In this document: piece by piece, positions 8,991-17,099 of the stretch
Layout: each line of letters starts with the position of its first letter
Numbering within the stretch: the stretch's first letter is position 1
From: Mesobacillus sp. S13
Lineage (GTDB): Bacteria; Bacillota; Bacilli; Bacillales; Cytobacillaceae
NCBI RefSeq assembly: GCF_020422885.1
Contig: NZ_CP084622.1
Location: forward strand, 3,801,001 to 3,865,000
DNA length: 64,000 nucleotides
Reading direction: 5' to 3'
The notes under the pieces: model-generated
Databases searched by the model: none
The model's input: the letters and a program-made list of their open reading frames with translations, nothing else
What the model was told of the DNA's origin: nothing
Program-made: the position numbers and the translations under genes

Positions 8991-9019
8991 TTGACTTGTG
9001 GATAGATAGTATATATAGT
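8991..9019 (+). promoter_or_regulatory. Sigma-A promoter of brnQ
   Basis: TTGACT (8991-8996), a 17-base spacer and TATAGT (9014-9019): both boxes are 5/6 matches. The leader is about 170 bases; it lacks T-box motifs. Confidence 0.7.
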
Positions 9020-9198
9020 AGTGTGTATTATTCTTCTTTTGGGTTGCATGAAAAGAAAGACTGGATGATTTTGTGATGGATTGAACAAGTCTTAACTGTC
9101 TTCCCATGAGTTTAATAATTTATAGAAATATCTCCTGATCCAACTAAAAAAATGCTTGAATCAGAAATCACAACATCAAGAAAAGGAGACAAGTGTAT

Positions 9199-10563
9199 AT
9201 GCAGCAAAAAATATCGTTTTCAACCTATGCTCTGATTGGGACCATGCTATTTGGAATGTACTTCGGAGCGGGGAATCTGATTTTTCCAATTCAACTAGGA
9301 CAGCTGGCAGGCACGAATTTCTGGCCTGCACTGATCGGCTTCCTGGTAACAGCCATCGGCCTCCCATTTCTAGGCATACTGGCTATAGGCCTTTCGGGAA
9401 GTACTGGGCTGCGTGATTTAGCCAGCAGGGTGCACCCTCTTTTCGGCATCGGCTTTGCCACGGTTCTTTACTTGACAATTGGACCCTTTTTCGCGATTCC
9501 AAGAACAGCCACTGTTCCGTTCGTTGTTGGTTTTGAACCCTACATTGCCCAAGGACAAACCGGTTTATGGCTGGGGATTTTCAGTTTTGTTTTCTTCGCC
9601 ATCGTTTACTTTTTCTCATTGCATCCTGCGAAGGTCATGGATTATATCGGAAAATATCTGACACCTGCTTTTCTCGTATTTTTATTTATATTAATTGGCA
9701 TTTCCGTCATCAAGCCAATGGGTAGCTTTGGGGAACCGAACGGTGCCTATACCAATTTGGCTTTTATTACAGGCTTCAAAGAGGGCTATAATACAATGGA
9801 TGCCCTTGCATCCCTTGCATTCGGGATTGTTGTCATCAATGCCATTAAAGGGCAAGGAATTACCTCCACGAAGGATATTGCCAAAGCAACATGGAAATCC
9901 GGTATCTTCGCAATGGCATTGATGATGCTGCTATATGGACTCATAACATATATGGGCGCCTCGAGCGTATTGGCTATTGGAACATTCGAAAATGGCGGAC
10001 AAATTTTCACAGCAGTTGCCCAACACTATTTTGGGCCATTCGGGACCATCCTGCTTGCGATCATCATTGTACTGGCATGTTTAAAAACAAGCATTGGGTT
10101 AATCACGGCATGCAGCGAGTTTTTTCATGAGCTATTGCCAAAGGTTTCTTATCAAAGATTTGTACTGCTTCTTTGCATCGTTTCTTTCACTATTGCGAAC
10201 TTTGGTTTGAACAATATCATCCAATTTGCTGTACCTGTTTTGATGTTCCTTTATCCATTAGCAATCATCCTTATCTTATTAACTCTGATATCCCCGCTTT
10301 TCGGGAATAAGCAAAGCGTATATGCTGCTTCAATTACGATGACATTCTTTGTGAGTTTTTTTGATGGTTATAACGCATTAGTGTCTAATCTGCCAAATAT
10401 AAATATTTCATTATTTAACTCTGTAACGTCACTATATACAGACCTTCTTCCATTGTACGGAATTGGTCTTGGATGGATCATTCCCGCATTCCTCGGTGCT
10501 GCTGTGGGTTATATTTTGCCTAAAGCTCCATTACCGATGAAAAAATATCAAAAAGAACTGTAG
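9199..10563 (+). CDS. brnQ: Branched-chain amino acid:cation symporter BrnQ
   Basis: A 454-residue LIVCS-family carrier with about 12 hydrophobic segments that imports leucine, isoleucine and valine with a cation. The N-terminal signature FGAGNLIFPIQLGQLAG is typical. Start: ATG 9199 is ten bases after AAGGAG; an in-frame GTG at 9193 is closer and remains possible. The stop at 10561-10563 lies only about eight bases before the left end of the IS3 element, so the insertion nearly hit the gene, yet its C-terminus appears complete (length is normal for the family). Confidence 0.93.
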   Translation: MQQKISFSTYALIGTMLFGMYFGAGNLIFPIQLGQLAGTNFWPALIGFLVTAIGLPFLGILAIGLSGSTGLRDLASRVHPLFGIGFATVLYLTIGPFFAIPRTATVPFVVGFEPYIAQGQTGLWLGIFSFVFFAIVYFFSLHPAKVMDYIGKYLTPAFLVFLFILIGISVIKPMGSFGEPNGAYTNLAFITGFKEGYNTMDALASLAFGIVVINAIKGQGITSTKDIAKATWKSGIFAMALMMLLYGLITYMGASSVLAIGTFENGGQIFTAVAQHYFGPFGTILLAIIIVLACLKTSIGLITACSEFFHELLPKVSYQRFVLLLCIVSFTIANFGLNNIIQFAVPVLMFLYPLAIILILLTLISPLFGNKQSVYAASITMTFFVSFFDGYNALVSNLPNINISLFNSVTSLYTDLLPLYGIGLGWIIPAFLGAAVGYILPKAPLPMKKYQKEL

Positions 10564-10573
10564 ATTTGTACTG

Positions 10574-10611
10574 CACCCCAAAAGTTAGAGTGAAATTTAA
10601 CTTTTGGGGTG
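10574..10611 (+). repeat. Perfect 14-bp inverted repeat at IS left end
   Basis: CACCCCAAAAGTTA (10574-10587) and TAACTTTTGGGGTG (10598-10611) are perfect complements, ten bases apart. The first arm is the terminal repeat itself. In RNA the stem would end eight bases before the orfA start and is followed by TTTATTTAT, so it could both stop brnQ read-through and mask orfA from outside transcripts. Confidence 0.8.
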
Positions 10612-10618
10612 TTTATTT

Positions 10619-11182
10619 ATGGCTAAATATAGTGAGCGATTTAAGTTGATGCTAGTGAAGGAATATCAGGGAGGTACTTATGGTTATGACACACTGGCAA
10701 GTAAGTATGGCATGTCAAGCAGTTCACCAATTAAGAGATGGGTGAAGATCTATGAAAAGTTCGGAATGGAAGGTCTAATGAGGAAACTTCAAAAGAAGGT
10801 TTATCCTGTTCAATTTAAGTTGGATGTATTAAGCTTTATGACAAGAACAGGTTTTTCAGAAACGGAAACAGCCCTTCATTTTGGTTTAACTAACCCTCCA
10901 ATCATAGCTTCATGGAAAAAAGCTTTTAATGAAGGTGGTGCTGAAGCCTTAGAAAACCCGAAAGGACGACCACCTATGTCTGATAAAGCTAAGAAAAGAA
11001 AAAATAAACAAACAGACGAAAAAGAAGAGACAAAGGAACAAAAGTTAGAAAGAGAAAATGAACTTCTTCGTCTTGAGGTAGAATATCTAAAAAAGTTGCG
11101 AGCTTTTCAGATGGATCCGGACGGCTATCTCGAAAAGCACAAGCAGCGTTATCATTCGAACTCAAAGAAACGTACAGATTAA
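10619..11182 (+). CDS. IS3-family transposase OrfA (helix-turn-helix)
   Basis: A 187-residue DNA-binding subunit starting at ATG 10619 (MAKYSERFKLMLVKEYQGG). Two helix-turn-helix repeats are visible (about residues 5-55 and 60-115, the second with FSETETALHFGL), followed by a Lys/Glu-rich leucine-zipper stretch (KLERENELLRLEVEYLKKLR). The slippery heptamer A AAA AAG at 11089-11095 within the zipper leads to the -1 frame of OrfB. An upstream in-frame TTG at 10604 lies inside the hairpin and is unlikely to be the start. Confidence 0.88.
   Translation: MAKYSERFKLMLVKEYQGGTYGYDTLASKYGMSSSSPIKRWVKIYEKFGMEGLMRKLQKKVYPVQFKLDVLSFMTRTGFSETETALHFGLTNPPIIASWKKAFNEGGAEALENPKGRPPMSDKAKKRKNKQTDEKEETKEQKLERENELLRLEVEYLKKLRAFQMDPDGYLEKHKQRYHSNSKKRTD
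11089..11095 (+). promoter_or_regulatory. Programmed -1 frameshift site A AAA AAG
   Basis: In the OrfA frame the codons are CTA AAA AAG; slipping back one base gives AAA AAA then GTT, which opens directly into the OrfB frame. This is the standard IS3-family signal that makes the OrfAB fusion transposase. Confidence 0.85.
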
Positions 11183-12009
11183 AAGATGTTTTAACAATCG
11201 TCAATATTCCAGAGTCCTCCTATCATTATCATATTAAAAGAATGAAAAAGGAGAATCCTGACCTGGAGCTTGAAGAAACTATTCAATCAATTTTTGATGA
11301 AAATAACGGCAACTATGGCTATCGTCGTATTCAATTGGAATTGAGAAACCGAGAATATAATGTGAATCATAAGAAGGTTCAACGTATCATGAAGAAACTC
11401 GGACTCAAAGGAGACAAATTCATACGAAAAACTCGCAAGTACAGTTCTTACAAAGGGAAAGTAGGTACAATTTCCAAGTACCAAATCAATCGTCGTTTTC
11501 ATACTACGGTATGCCACCAAAAATTAACAACAGATATTACAGAATTCAAGTGTTTAGATGGTGTAAAACTGTATCTAAATCCAATAATGGACATGTATAA
11601 CGGTGAAATTCTTTCTTATGGGATAAGTATGCGCCCAACCTTGGAGCTCGCAATTAAACCCCTCAATGAGGCCCTTGAAATCACAAAGAATTCAAAGTAC
11701 AGAACAACTGTACATAGTGATCAAGGATGGCATTATCAACATAGAAAATGGGTGAACACATTAAAGAAAAACAAAGTGTTTCAAAGTATGTCAAGAAAAG
11801 GAAACTGTATTGATAATTCACCTATAGAGAACTTCTTTGGTCTATTGAAGCAGGAGATGTATCATGGCCAAGAAAGATGCTCGTTTGAAGATTTAAAGAA
11901 GAGGATTGAAGAATATATCCATTATTATAATAACAAGCGTATTAAGCAAAAATTGGCTGGCATGAGCCCCGTTCAATACCGGATTCACACCAGCCAATTC
12001 GCTGCGTAA
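11095..12009 (+). CDS. IS3-family transposase OrfB (DDE integrase domain, made by frameshift)
   Basis: The catalytic part, read after the -1 shift at 11095; the first ATG in this frame is 11242, but the preceding residues (ELKETYRLKDVLTIVNIP and SSYHYHIKRMKKE) are typical OrfB sequence, showing that frameshift expression is normal here. The HTH_21-like region (GNYGYRRIQLELRNR) is followed by the integrase core with Asp in TTDITEF, Asp in TVHSDQGWHY and Glu in SPIENFFGLLK. The frame ends at TAA 12009, 28 bases before the right end. Confidence 0.9.
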   Translation, partial: VASFSDGSGRLSRKAQAALSFELKETYRLKDVLTIVNIPESSYHYHIKRMKKENPDLELEETIQSIFDENNGNYGYRRIQLELRNREYNVNHKKVQRIMKKLGLKGDKFIRKTRKYSSYKGKVGTISKYQINRRFHTTVCHQKLTTDITEFKCLDGVKLYLNPIMDMYNGEILSYGISMRPTLELAIKPLNEALEITKNSKYRTTVHSDQGWHYQHRKWVNTLKKNKVFQSMSRKGNCIDNSPIENFFGLLKQEMYHGQERCSFEDLKKRIEEYIHYYNNKRIKQKLAGMSPVQYRIHTSQFAA

Positions 12010-12121
12010 TATTAAGCTCTAACTTTTTGGGGTCACATCAATTTCTCTGCAGTTCTTTTTGTTTTCTAGGGAATTGTCTCCTTAAAAATATTCAATGGAT
12101 GTCCCACTCTTTAAAGGCGAA

Positions 12122-12244
12122 TCATTTATTTTGTTTTCTTTGAGCTTTTAATGCTACCTTTTCAAACCCATTTCCTCTTTCCTCTGCAAATTCAATATCC
12201 GCTTTTGGAAGAGCTTTATCATGCTTAGGTTTTTTCTTAGCCAT
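12122..12244 (-). CDS. Small basic hypothetical protein, 40 residues
   Basis: ATG at 12244 lies after AAAGGTGGTG. The product begins MAKKKPKHDKALPKADIEFA and is Lys-rich, soluble and without signal peptide. It vaguely recalls small Bacillus spore or stress proteins, but I cannot assign a family. It lies between the IS element and the redoxin gene. Confidence 0.55.
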   Translation of the reverse strand: MAKKKPKHDKALPKADIEFAEERGNGFEKVALKAQRKQNK

Positions 12245-12412
12245 TTGCTTCACCACCTTTATCAACTCTGGTTAAAAAGCTTGTATGGACATACCCCTTT
12301 TGACATCCACATTTTTAGTTTGTGTTTCTTTTCCGGGGCTATGCTTTTAGTTCTTGGTAACCAAGTACTCAATTAATTAACTGTTTTATCGTAAATCCTT
12401 CCTATCAGCCAA

Positions 12413-12451
12413 TAAAAATGCTGCCGATCCATGGAACCGGCAGCATTTTTT
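12413..12451. terminator. Bidirectional terminator
   Basis: ATGCTGCCG (12418-12426) and CGGCAGCAT (12438-12446), extended by A/T runs on both sides. It lies after the stop of the minus-strand redoxin gene. Confidence 0.88.
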
Positions 12452-12468
12452 ATAGAATTCAGCAAAAA

Positions 12469-12981
12469 TCACTTTGAATGGCTATTATATTCATCCTTTA
12501 TTTCTTTCACTGTTTGATCGAATTGTTCGCCCCAATGATCATTGACTGTTTGGAAAATGACAGTTCCTTTTTCATCCAGCAGTCCATATCCCCTGTATGA
12601 TGCATCTCCATTTTTCATATCAAAGTGATCGATCATTTCCAGATCAGGATCAGAAATGAAAGGTAGACTCTTCCCGTATTTCTCGTCCAAAGCTTCGTAT
12701 AACTCACGTTGTTGTTCAGGCGTATCTTTACTGATAATATACATATTTACATCTAGATCTTTTAGTTGATCAAGATTTTCATGCAACTGAACCAGCTGCT
12801 GTTGACATAGTGTTCAGGTGTAGGTGGTAATGAAAAAAAATAGTGTTGGTTTTTCCTGTGGAAAAGTGATTTCGTTCTTGTCCTGATTCAACAATGTCAT
12901 GTTTTCTTCTAATTTTGTTTGTCCGCATCCTGCCAGGACCAAGACCGACAAGAGCATAAAAAAGATGATTTTTGATTTCAT
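12469..12981 (-). CDS. Probable selenocysteine-containing thioredoxin-fold lipoprotein (in-frame UGA)
   Basis: From ATG 12981 (after AGGGAGAT) one frame runs to 12469, broken by a single TGA at 12816-12814, codon 56. The N-terminus is a lipoprotein signal ending VLAGC (Cys19). Next comes the beta strand PTLFFFITTYT, then the UGA, then T-L-C and QQQLVQLHENLDQLKDL, followed by the AhpC/TSA-like DVNMYIISKDTPEQQ, SLPFISDPD and GYGLLDEKGTVIF. The UGA therefore occupies the first position of a CxxC redox motif (U56-T-L-C59). The rest of the frame, 170 codons, shows no other lesion. I read it as a membrane-anchored extracytoplasmic oxidoreductase using selenocysteine; the alternative is a recent nonsense mutation of a Cys codon. 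No selA/B/C/D gene is in the window. Confidence 0.7.
12781..12816 (-). promoter_or_regulatory. Candidate bacterial SECIS hairpin after UGA codon
   Basis: Starting six bases after the UGA, ATG-T-CAAC (12808-12801) pairs with GTTG-CAT (12787-12781), giving seven base pairs with one bulged U on the 5' side. The 13-base apical region contains CUGGUU, with GGU at bases 21-23 after UGA. A bulged U and a GGU loop near this distance are features of the E. coli fdhF SECIS. Part of the inner loop may pair further. Confidence 0.45.
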
Positions 12982-13056
12982 AGGTATCTCCCTGTTCGAA
13001 AATCCAGATTCGAAAAATTCCTTATCAGTTCAACCATAGGTTTTTAAACTGCTGTT

Positions 13057-13791
13057 TTACTGAATCATCCGCAGAAATTGTTTTGTGCGGTCAGCTGTTG
13101 GATTGGTGAAAATGCTGTCAGGTGCCCCCCGTTCAACGATTACACCGCCGTCCATAAAGATCACTTCATCTGCCGCTTCTTGGGCAAACCGCATTTCATG
13201 AGTGACCACGACCATTGTCATGCCTTCATTTGCCAGATCCTTCATTACTTTTAACACTTCGCCAACAAGCTCAGGGTCCAGGGCAGATGTCGGCTCGTCA
13301 AACAGCATGACTTCCGGCTCCATCGCCAGTGCCCTGGCAATTCCCACACGCTGCTGCTGGCCGCCTGACAGTTGAAAAGGATAATAATCCATTTTGTCAG
13401 AAAGTCCTACCTTTTCGAGAAAGAATGCTGCTTTCTGGCGAGCCTTATCCTTCGTTTCTTTTTTTACGGTCAAAGGTCCTTCCATAACATTCTCCAGAGC
13501 CGTCATATGTGGGAATAGATTATATCCTTGGAAGACCATACCGGTAAGACGGCGGAACGAAGAAATAGATTTTGGTGAAACCTTTGTAGAAAAGTCAATC
13601 CTCTGCCCGCCAATAGAAATCCTTCCTTCTGTTGGTGTTTCAAGGACATTCAGGCAGCGAAGAAAGGTAGTTTTGCCGGATCCTGATGGACCGATAATGA
13701 CCACAACTTTCCCTTTTTCAATTTCAAGATCAAGACCTTTTAACACTTTCAGCTGGTCAAAAGATTTTTTTAAACCTTTAATAGAGATCAT
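13057..13791 (-). CDS. tcyC: Cystine/amino acid ABC transporter ATP-binding protein, TcyC-like
   Basis: A 244-residue polar-amino-acid ATPase. Walker [10 protein letters not shown] is at residue ~32, the signature [15 protein letters not shown] at ~134, Walker [13 protein letters not shown] at ~155, and the switch His in [10 protein letters not shown]. It is the last gene of the tcyA-tcyB-tcyC operon and energises uptake of cystine, judged by the close similarity of the binding protein to TcyA. Length fits Bacillus TcyC (247). Confidence 0.85.
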   Translation of the reverse strand: MISIKGLKKSFDQLKVLKGLDLEIEKGKVVVIIGPSGSGKTTFLRCLNVLETPTEGRISIGGQRIDFSTKVSPKSISSFRRLTGMVFQGYNLFPHMTALENVMEGPLTVKKETKDKARQKAAFFLEKVGLSDKMDYYPFQLSGGQQQRVGIARALAMEPEVMLFDEPTSALDPELVGEVLKVMKDLANEGMTMVVVTHEMRFAQEAADEVIFMDGGVIVERGAPDSIFTNPTADRTKQFLRMIQ

Positions 13792-13815
13792 ACATATCCT
13801 CCTTACACACTCACT

Positions 13816-14517
13816 TTAGCGAGAAACATATCGGTCAAGTCGATTTTCAATTCTTCCCTGAACAATTGAAAGGATAAAGCAGATGACCCAGTAAATAAGC
13901 GCTGCTTCCGTATAGAGAAGAAGAAATTCATAGTTTGTGGTCGCGATTTCCTGTGCTCGCCGAAACATTTCGGTTAACAGAATCATGGATGCAAGTGAGG
14001 TATCTTTAACTAAACTAATAAAAGTATTGGACAGGGGTGGAATGGATACCCTTGCAGCCTGAGGGATAATGATTCTCCTCAATACCTGCCTGTTGCTCAT
14101 TCCGATGGAATATCCCGCCTCCCATTGCCCCTTAGGTATTGAAAGAATGGCTGCCCTTATGATTTCAGACGCATAGGCACCAACATTCAGGCTGAATCCG
14201 ATGATTGCAGACGGCCATGGATCCAGTGTAATTCCAATGGTAGGCAAACCATAGAACAAGATGAATAACTGAACCAATAAAGGTGTCCCTCTGATTGCGG
14301 ATACATAAATCCTGGCAATCATCTGCAGAAGTTTTACATCCGAAATCCTGGCTAGTGCCGTTAAGACGGCTAGTCCTAATCCACAAATAAAGGAAATCAG
14401 AGTTAAAGGGATTGTATAAAAAATAGCCCCCTGTAATAGGGGGACAACTGAATTTTGGGCTATTTCCATCAGTCTTGCCAACCTTTCAGGGTCAGCCAGT
14501 ATATTATTCAAGTACAT
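13816..14517 (-). CDS. tcyB: Cystine/amino acid ABC transporter permease, TcyB-like
   Basis: A 233-residue permease of the His/Glu/Gln/Arg family starting at ATG 14517 ([16 protein letters not shown]), overlapping the tcyA stop by 14 bases; a longer frame to 14559 lies wholly inside tcyA. The coupling loop [20 protein letters not shown] is near residues 128-147, in the usual place. About five hydrophobic segments. It ends 24 bases before tcyC. Confidence 0.85.
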   Translation of the reverse strand: MYLNNILADPERLARLMEIAQNSVVPLLQGAIFYTIPLTLISFICGLGLAVLTALARISDVKLLQMIARIYVSAIRGTPLLVQLFILFYGLPTIGITLDPWPSAIIGFSLNVGAYASEIIRAAILSIPKGQWEAGYSIGMSNRQVLRRIIIPQAARVSIPPLSNTFISLVKDTSLASMILLTEMFRRAQEIATTNYEFLLLYTEAALIYWVICFILSIVQGRIENRLDRYVSR

Positions 14518-15328
14518 TTTCACCAAACCATTTCGAGGAGATTTTGTCATAGGTACCATCTGCTACCATATCCGCAAGTGCACCATTCACTGCTTCGACA
14601 AGAGTGTCACTGCCTTGTCTGAACATCAATCCGCTTTTTGAAGCATCTTCGCTCTCTGCAACTATTCTTACTTTTGCTTCTGGCTTAGCCTTTTTAAAAT
14701 CAAGGAAGGAAAGACTTTCATTGATTGTTGCATCAACTCGTTTCGATAAAATGAGTTCAATGGACTGATTAAAGCCATCAACACCAACAATTTCTGCTCC
14801 GTTCTCCCTTGCAATGTCAGCATAGTTGCTAGTCATGGACTGGGCAGCCTTTTTCCCTTTCAAATCTTCAAAACCTTTTAATTCAGTATTGTCTTCATGA
14901 GCAATCAATACTGCAGTCGAGGTGATATACGGTTTGGAGAATAAATACTTCTCCTCCCTTTCCGGCTTAATTCCCACCTGGTTTGCAACCATATCGAAAC
15001 GCTTTGCATCAAGACCAGCAAACATGGCATCCCATTGAGTTTCTTTGAACTCCGCTTGAACCCCTAGTCTCTTAGCAACTTCTTTTGCGATTTCAACATC
15101 AAAGCCTGTTAGATTCCCGTCCTTGTCATGAAAAGTAAATGGAGGATAGGTACCTTCTGTCCCCACTAGAAGTTTCCCTTCTTTTTCTACCTTAGCAAGA
15201 ACTGAGTTTTCTTCCTCAGTTGCATCGTTTCCTTGCAGCACTTCATCATCTTGCTCCTGTCCACCGCATCCAGATAGTAATAGAACTGCGGAAAGGATTA
15301 GAACAAATAAAAAGGAAAGTCTTTTCAT
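14504..15328 (-). CDS. tcyA: Cystine-binding lipoprotein, TcyA-like
   Basis: A 274-residue family 3 solute-binding protein. Signal peptide ends at the lipobox LLSGCGGQ; a Glu/Asp-rich linker follows. [51 protein letters not shown] and KISSKWFGE closely follow Bacillus TcyA, hence the cystine assignment. Start ATG after AGGAGGAATTAAA. It is the first gene of the operon; the neighbour beyond is a divergent lipoprotein gene. Confidence 0.86.
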   Translation of the reverse strand: MKRLSFLFVLILSAVLLLSGCGGQEQDDEVLQGNDATEEENSVLAKVEKEGKLLVGTEGTYPPFTFHDKDGNLTGFDVEIAKEVAKRLGVQAEFKETQWDAMFAGLDAKRFDMVANQVGIKPEREEKYLFSKPYITSTAVLIAHEDNTELKGFEDLKGKKAAQSMTSNYADIARENGAEIVGVDGFNQSIELILSKRVDATINESLSFLDFKKAKPEAKVRIVAESEDASKSGLMFRQGSDTLVEAVNGALADMVADGTYDKISSKWFGENVLE

Positions 15329-15674
15329 TTTAATTCCTCCTATTCTAGTTGGTTTAATAAGATTTAATCATCATAATTCATTTTCTCTGGACAGTCAAAA
15401 AGTTTATCTCGTATTCCCTCAAGAAAAACATCCAGTCCTTATTAGTTACTTTCTCCAGTATGTAAAATAGCATTCCTTCATTAACAGAGATCAGTGTGAT
15501 CTATTTGATCCAATCAGATGGAGAGAAACCAGATACAAGTAATGATATGGATGCTATTTGAATTTTGCTCTCTTTAGTTCCAAAGTTAAGACGTTTACCC
15601 TGGCAATGATGGGGTAACTTCTAGAATAATCATTCTATCCAAGCCAGAGATGCTTGGAAGAAAGGAGACTTGTT
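15329..15674. other. Divergent intergenic region tcyA / small lipoprotein
   Basis: This 346-bp gap must hold promoters for both sides. I see no S-box, T-box or tandem repeat, and no operator I can name. Confidence 0.5.
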
Positions 15675-15845
15675 GTGAAAAAGAAGCTTTTTTATGGAAT
15701 TCCACTGGCGCTTGCCATTTTTTTTAGCGGGTGTTCTGCGGAGACGGATCAGGAAAATGAACCACCGGTTGAGGATACTGAAAATGATGTGGAAGATGAG
15801 GATTTCAAACTGGATGATGATAAATCTGACAGTGATGGGGAGTAA
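15675..15845 (+). CDS. Small acidic lipoprotein, 56 residues
   Basis: Starts at GTG 15675 after AAAGGAG. A short signal peptide with lipobox FFSGCSAE gives a mature chain of about 36 residues that is almost entirely acidic (EDTENDVEDEDFKLDDD). It resembles other small acidic lipoproteins with no known function, such as the one at 16721 on the other strand. Confidence 0.7.
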   Translation: MKKKLFYGIPLALAIFFSGCSAETDQENEPPVEDTENDVEDEDFKLDDDKSDSDGE

Positions 15846-15861
15846 CCCCTATATACACGAA

Positions 15862-15899
15862 AAAATGCTGTTCCTTCAAATCCGAAGGAACAGCATTTT
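15862..15899. terminator. Bidirectional terminator between convergent genes
   Basis: A perfect 16-bp stem, AAAATGCTGTTCCTTC (15862-15877) with GAAGGAACAGCATTTT (15884-15899), loop of six. It serves the plus-strand lipoprotein and the minus-strand C39-like gene. Confidence 0.93.
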
Positions 15900-15905
15900 C
15901 TTTTA

Positions 15906-16640
15906 CTACTCTTTGTAAGTAATTGCCTGCCTTCCGAACTGCTCCCATCCAGCTACGAAGTCTTTTTTTGAGAGCTTCTCGTTTTTACCTTCCAGCGGAT
16001 CATTAACATACACATGATCCTCATCAAATCCAGTGACCAATACCGAATGCCATTTGTATGTGATCCTTTCTTTGCCTTTTTTGGTGTTCCAAGTTTCCCA
16101 GTGCTTTTCTGGCACGACGGCAAATGTACTTGGTACCAGTACCCATACTGGACGGCCATCTTGAATATGCTTCTCTACTTCTTTAAATCCTTTTCCCGTC
16201 AGGTCCAATATTTTTCCCGGAAGGTATTTCTCACCCAATTCTGCAACGGGACCATGATAGACTCCTAGCCCTGGCTCGTCCATTGTCTTCATATTACCTA
16301 CAAACCCCTCACTCGGATGCCCCTTCTGTCCGTCTTTTTCAAATGGAACACGGTCAATTTCCTTCGATAGCTCCATCTTGCCAACATCCTTGCCCGCATG
16401 CTGTAAAAGCATAGCAAGTGATGTGACCTCGCAGCCTCGCTCTAACTCGGGCAATTGGGATATATGTGGAGCGTCAAGTGTCACTTTTGACTCACTGTCT
16501 TGCTTTGTATTTTTTTCATTGGAATTCTTCATCTCCGTTTGTTGATTCCCATCAGAGGCAGGGTCCTTGTCTGGAGGAGGACTATCTGCACCCGTACAGC
16601 CAGCGAGCATGATGACTAATGGTAAAATTGCTTTTCTCAA
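15906..16640 (-). CDS. C39-like peptidase-domain lipoprotein
   Basis: A 244-residue exported protein. Start is TTG 16640 after GGAGAG. The lipobox is MLAGC at about residue 15, then a Ser/Asn/Lys-rich linker to about 50. The papain-like C39 domain shows the oxyanion Gln and catalytic Cys in HISQLPELERGCEVTSLAML, the His in YKWHSVLVTGFD and the Asp in VYVNDPLEG, so it should be active. Members occur as cell-surface cysteine peptidases of unknown substrate in Bacillus; no bacteriocin gene is near. Confidence 0.85.
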   Translation of the reverse strand: MRKAILPLVIMLAGCTGADSPPPDKDPASDGNQQTEMKNSNEKNTKQDSESKVTLDAPHISQLPELERGCEVTSLAMLLQHAGKDVGKMELSKEIDRVPFEKDGQKGHPSEGFVGNMKTMDEPGLGVYHGPVAELGEKYLPGKILDLTGKGFKEVEKHIQDGRPVWVLVPSTFAVVPEKHWETWNTKKGKERITYKWHSVLVTGFDEDHVYVNDPLEGKNEKLSKKDFVAGWEQFGRQAITYKE

Positions 16641-16673
16641 CCTTTTTCTCTCCTTTTCAAAGTGAAGTTTTAA

Positions 16674-16706
16674 TAAAAAAACCTTAGAACCGAGACGGTT
16701 CTAAGG
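16674..16706 (-). terminator. Terminator of acidic lipoprotein gene
   Basis: CCTTAGAACCG (16682-16692) and CGGTTCTAAGG (16696-16706) form a perfect 11-bp stem; on the minus strand it is followed by a T-run. Confidence 0.9.
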
Positions 16707-16720
16707 CCTTCCATCTTGCA

Positions 16721-16963
16721 TTATTCTTCAACCGATTCTTCGATTGTTTCCTGTTCATCTTCAGTTAATTCTTCATCATTCTCAGTTGTTCCCTCTTCAG
16801 GTTCACCAGGGAATTCTTGGGTTCCATCTGGAGCCGGAGGAGCTTGTTCATCCTGTTCCATCACCGGATCCTCTTCAGGCGGCGGCTCTTCTTGTGCTCC
16901 GCAGCCGGCAAGCAATAGGCCAGTCCCAAACGTGACTGAAAGCAGTAAGTTTTTTGTCTTCAT
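16721..16963 (-). CDS. Acidic Pro/Glu-rich lipoprotein, 80 residues
   Basis: ATG 16963 follows AGGAAGGAG. Lipobox LLLAGCGAQ at about residue 21. The mature part is low-complexity, rich in Glu and Pro (EEPPPEEDPV, EELTEDEQETIEESVEE), probably disordered on the cell surface. Function unknown. Confidence 0.75.
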   Translation of the reverse strand: MKTKNLLLSVTFGTGLLLAGCGAQEEPPPEEDPVMEQDEQAPPAPDGTQEFPGEPEEGTTENDEELTEDEQETIEESVEE

Positions 16964-17062
16964 GTCGGCACTCCTTCCTATTCTTGTAATACCTTACTTA
17001 TAGCCCATATGAGTGCAGATAAACATTTCTACGAGAATACAGAAGACTGAGGCCCTGCAATA

Positions 17063-17094
17063 AAAAGCTGCAAACCAGGTGGCTTGCAGCTTTT
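17063..17094 (-). terminator. Terminator of tctCBA
   Basis: AAAAGCTGCAA (17063-17073) and TTGCAGCTTTT (17084-17094) form a perfect 11-bp stem just after the tctA stop; AT-ends make it usable in both directions. Confidence 0.88.
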
Positions 17095-17099
17095 CATGT

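Larger units (their letters stand above)
10572..12037 (+). mobile_element. IS3-family insertion sequence, IS150 group
   Basis: About 1.47 kb. Ends are imperfect inverted repeats: left TGCACCCCAAAAGTTAGAG (10572-10590), right, read inward, TGTGACCCCAAAAAGTTAGA (12037 down). Two overlapping frames in -1 relation encode OrfA and OrfB. No clear target duplication is visible next to the ends, so exact boundaries may shift by a few bases. Both frames are intact, so the copy could be active. Confidence 0.9.

Noticed and set aside
9020..9198. T-box leader before brnQ
   Set aside because: The conserved T-box sequence (AGGGTGGNACCGCG) and a terminator are absent from the ~170-base leader.
10564..12045. 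Target-site duplication for the IS3 element
   Set aside because: Flanks next to the terminal repeats (TTGTAC left, TCAATT right) do not match, so none is claimed.
12469..12786. Treating the redoxin as a short protein starting at TTG 12786
   Set aside because: That start has no ribosome site and would lose the signal peptide and the first beta strand, while the upstream part is in the same frame with a good start.
12833..12840. Frameshift at the run of eight A/T as the cause of the interrupted redoxin
   Set aside because: N- and C-terminal parts are already in one frame; only the TGA separates them, so no indel is needed.
16716..17003. Ser/Gly-rich 95-codon plus-strand frame
   Set aside because: It is the complement of the Glu/Pro-rich lipoprotein gene, whose ribosome site, lipobox and terminator are convincing.
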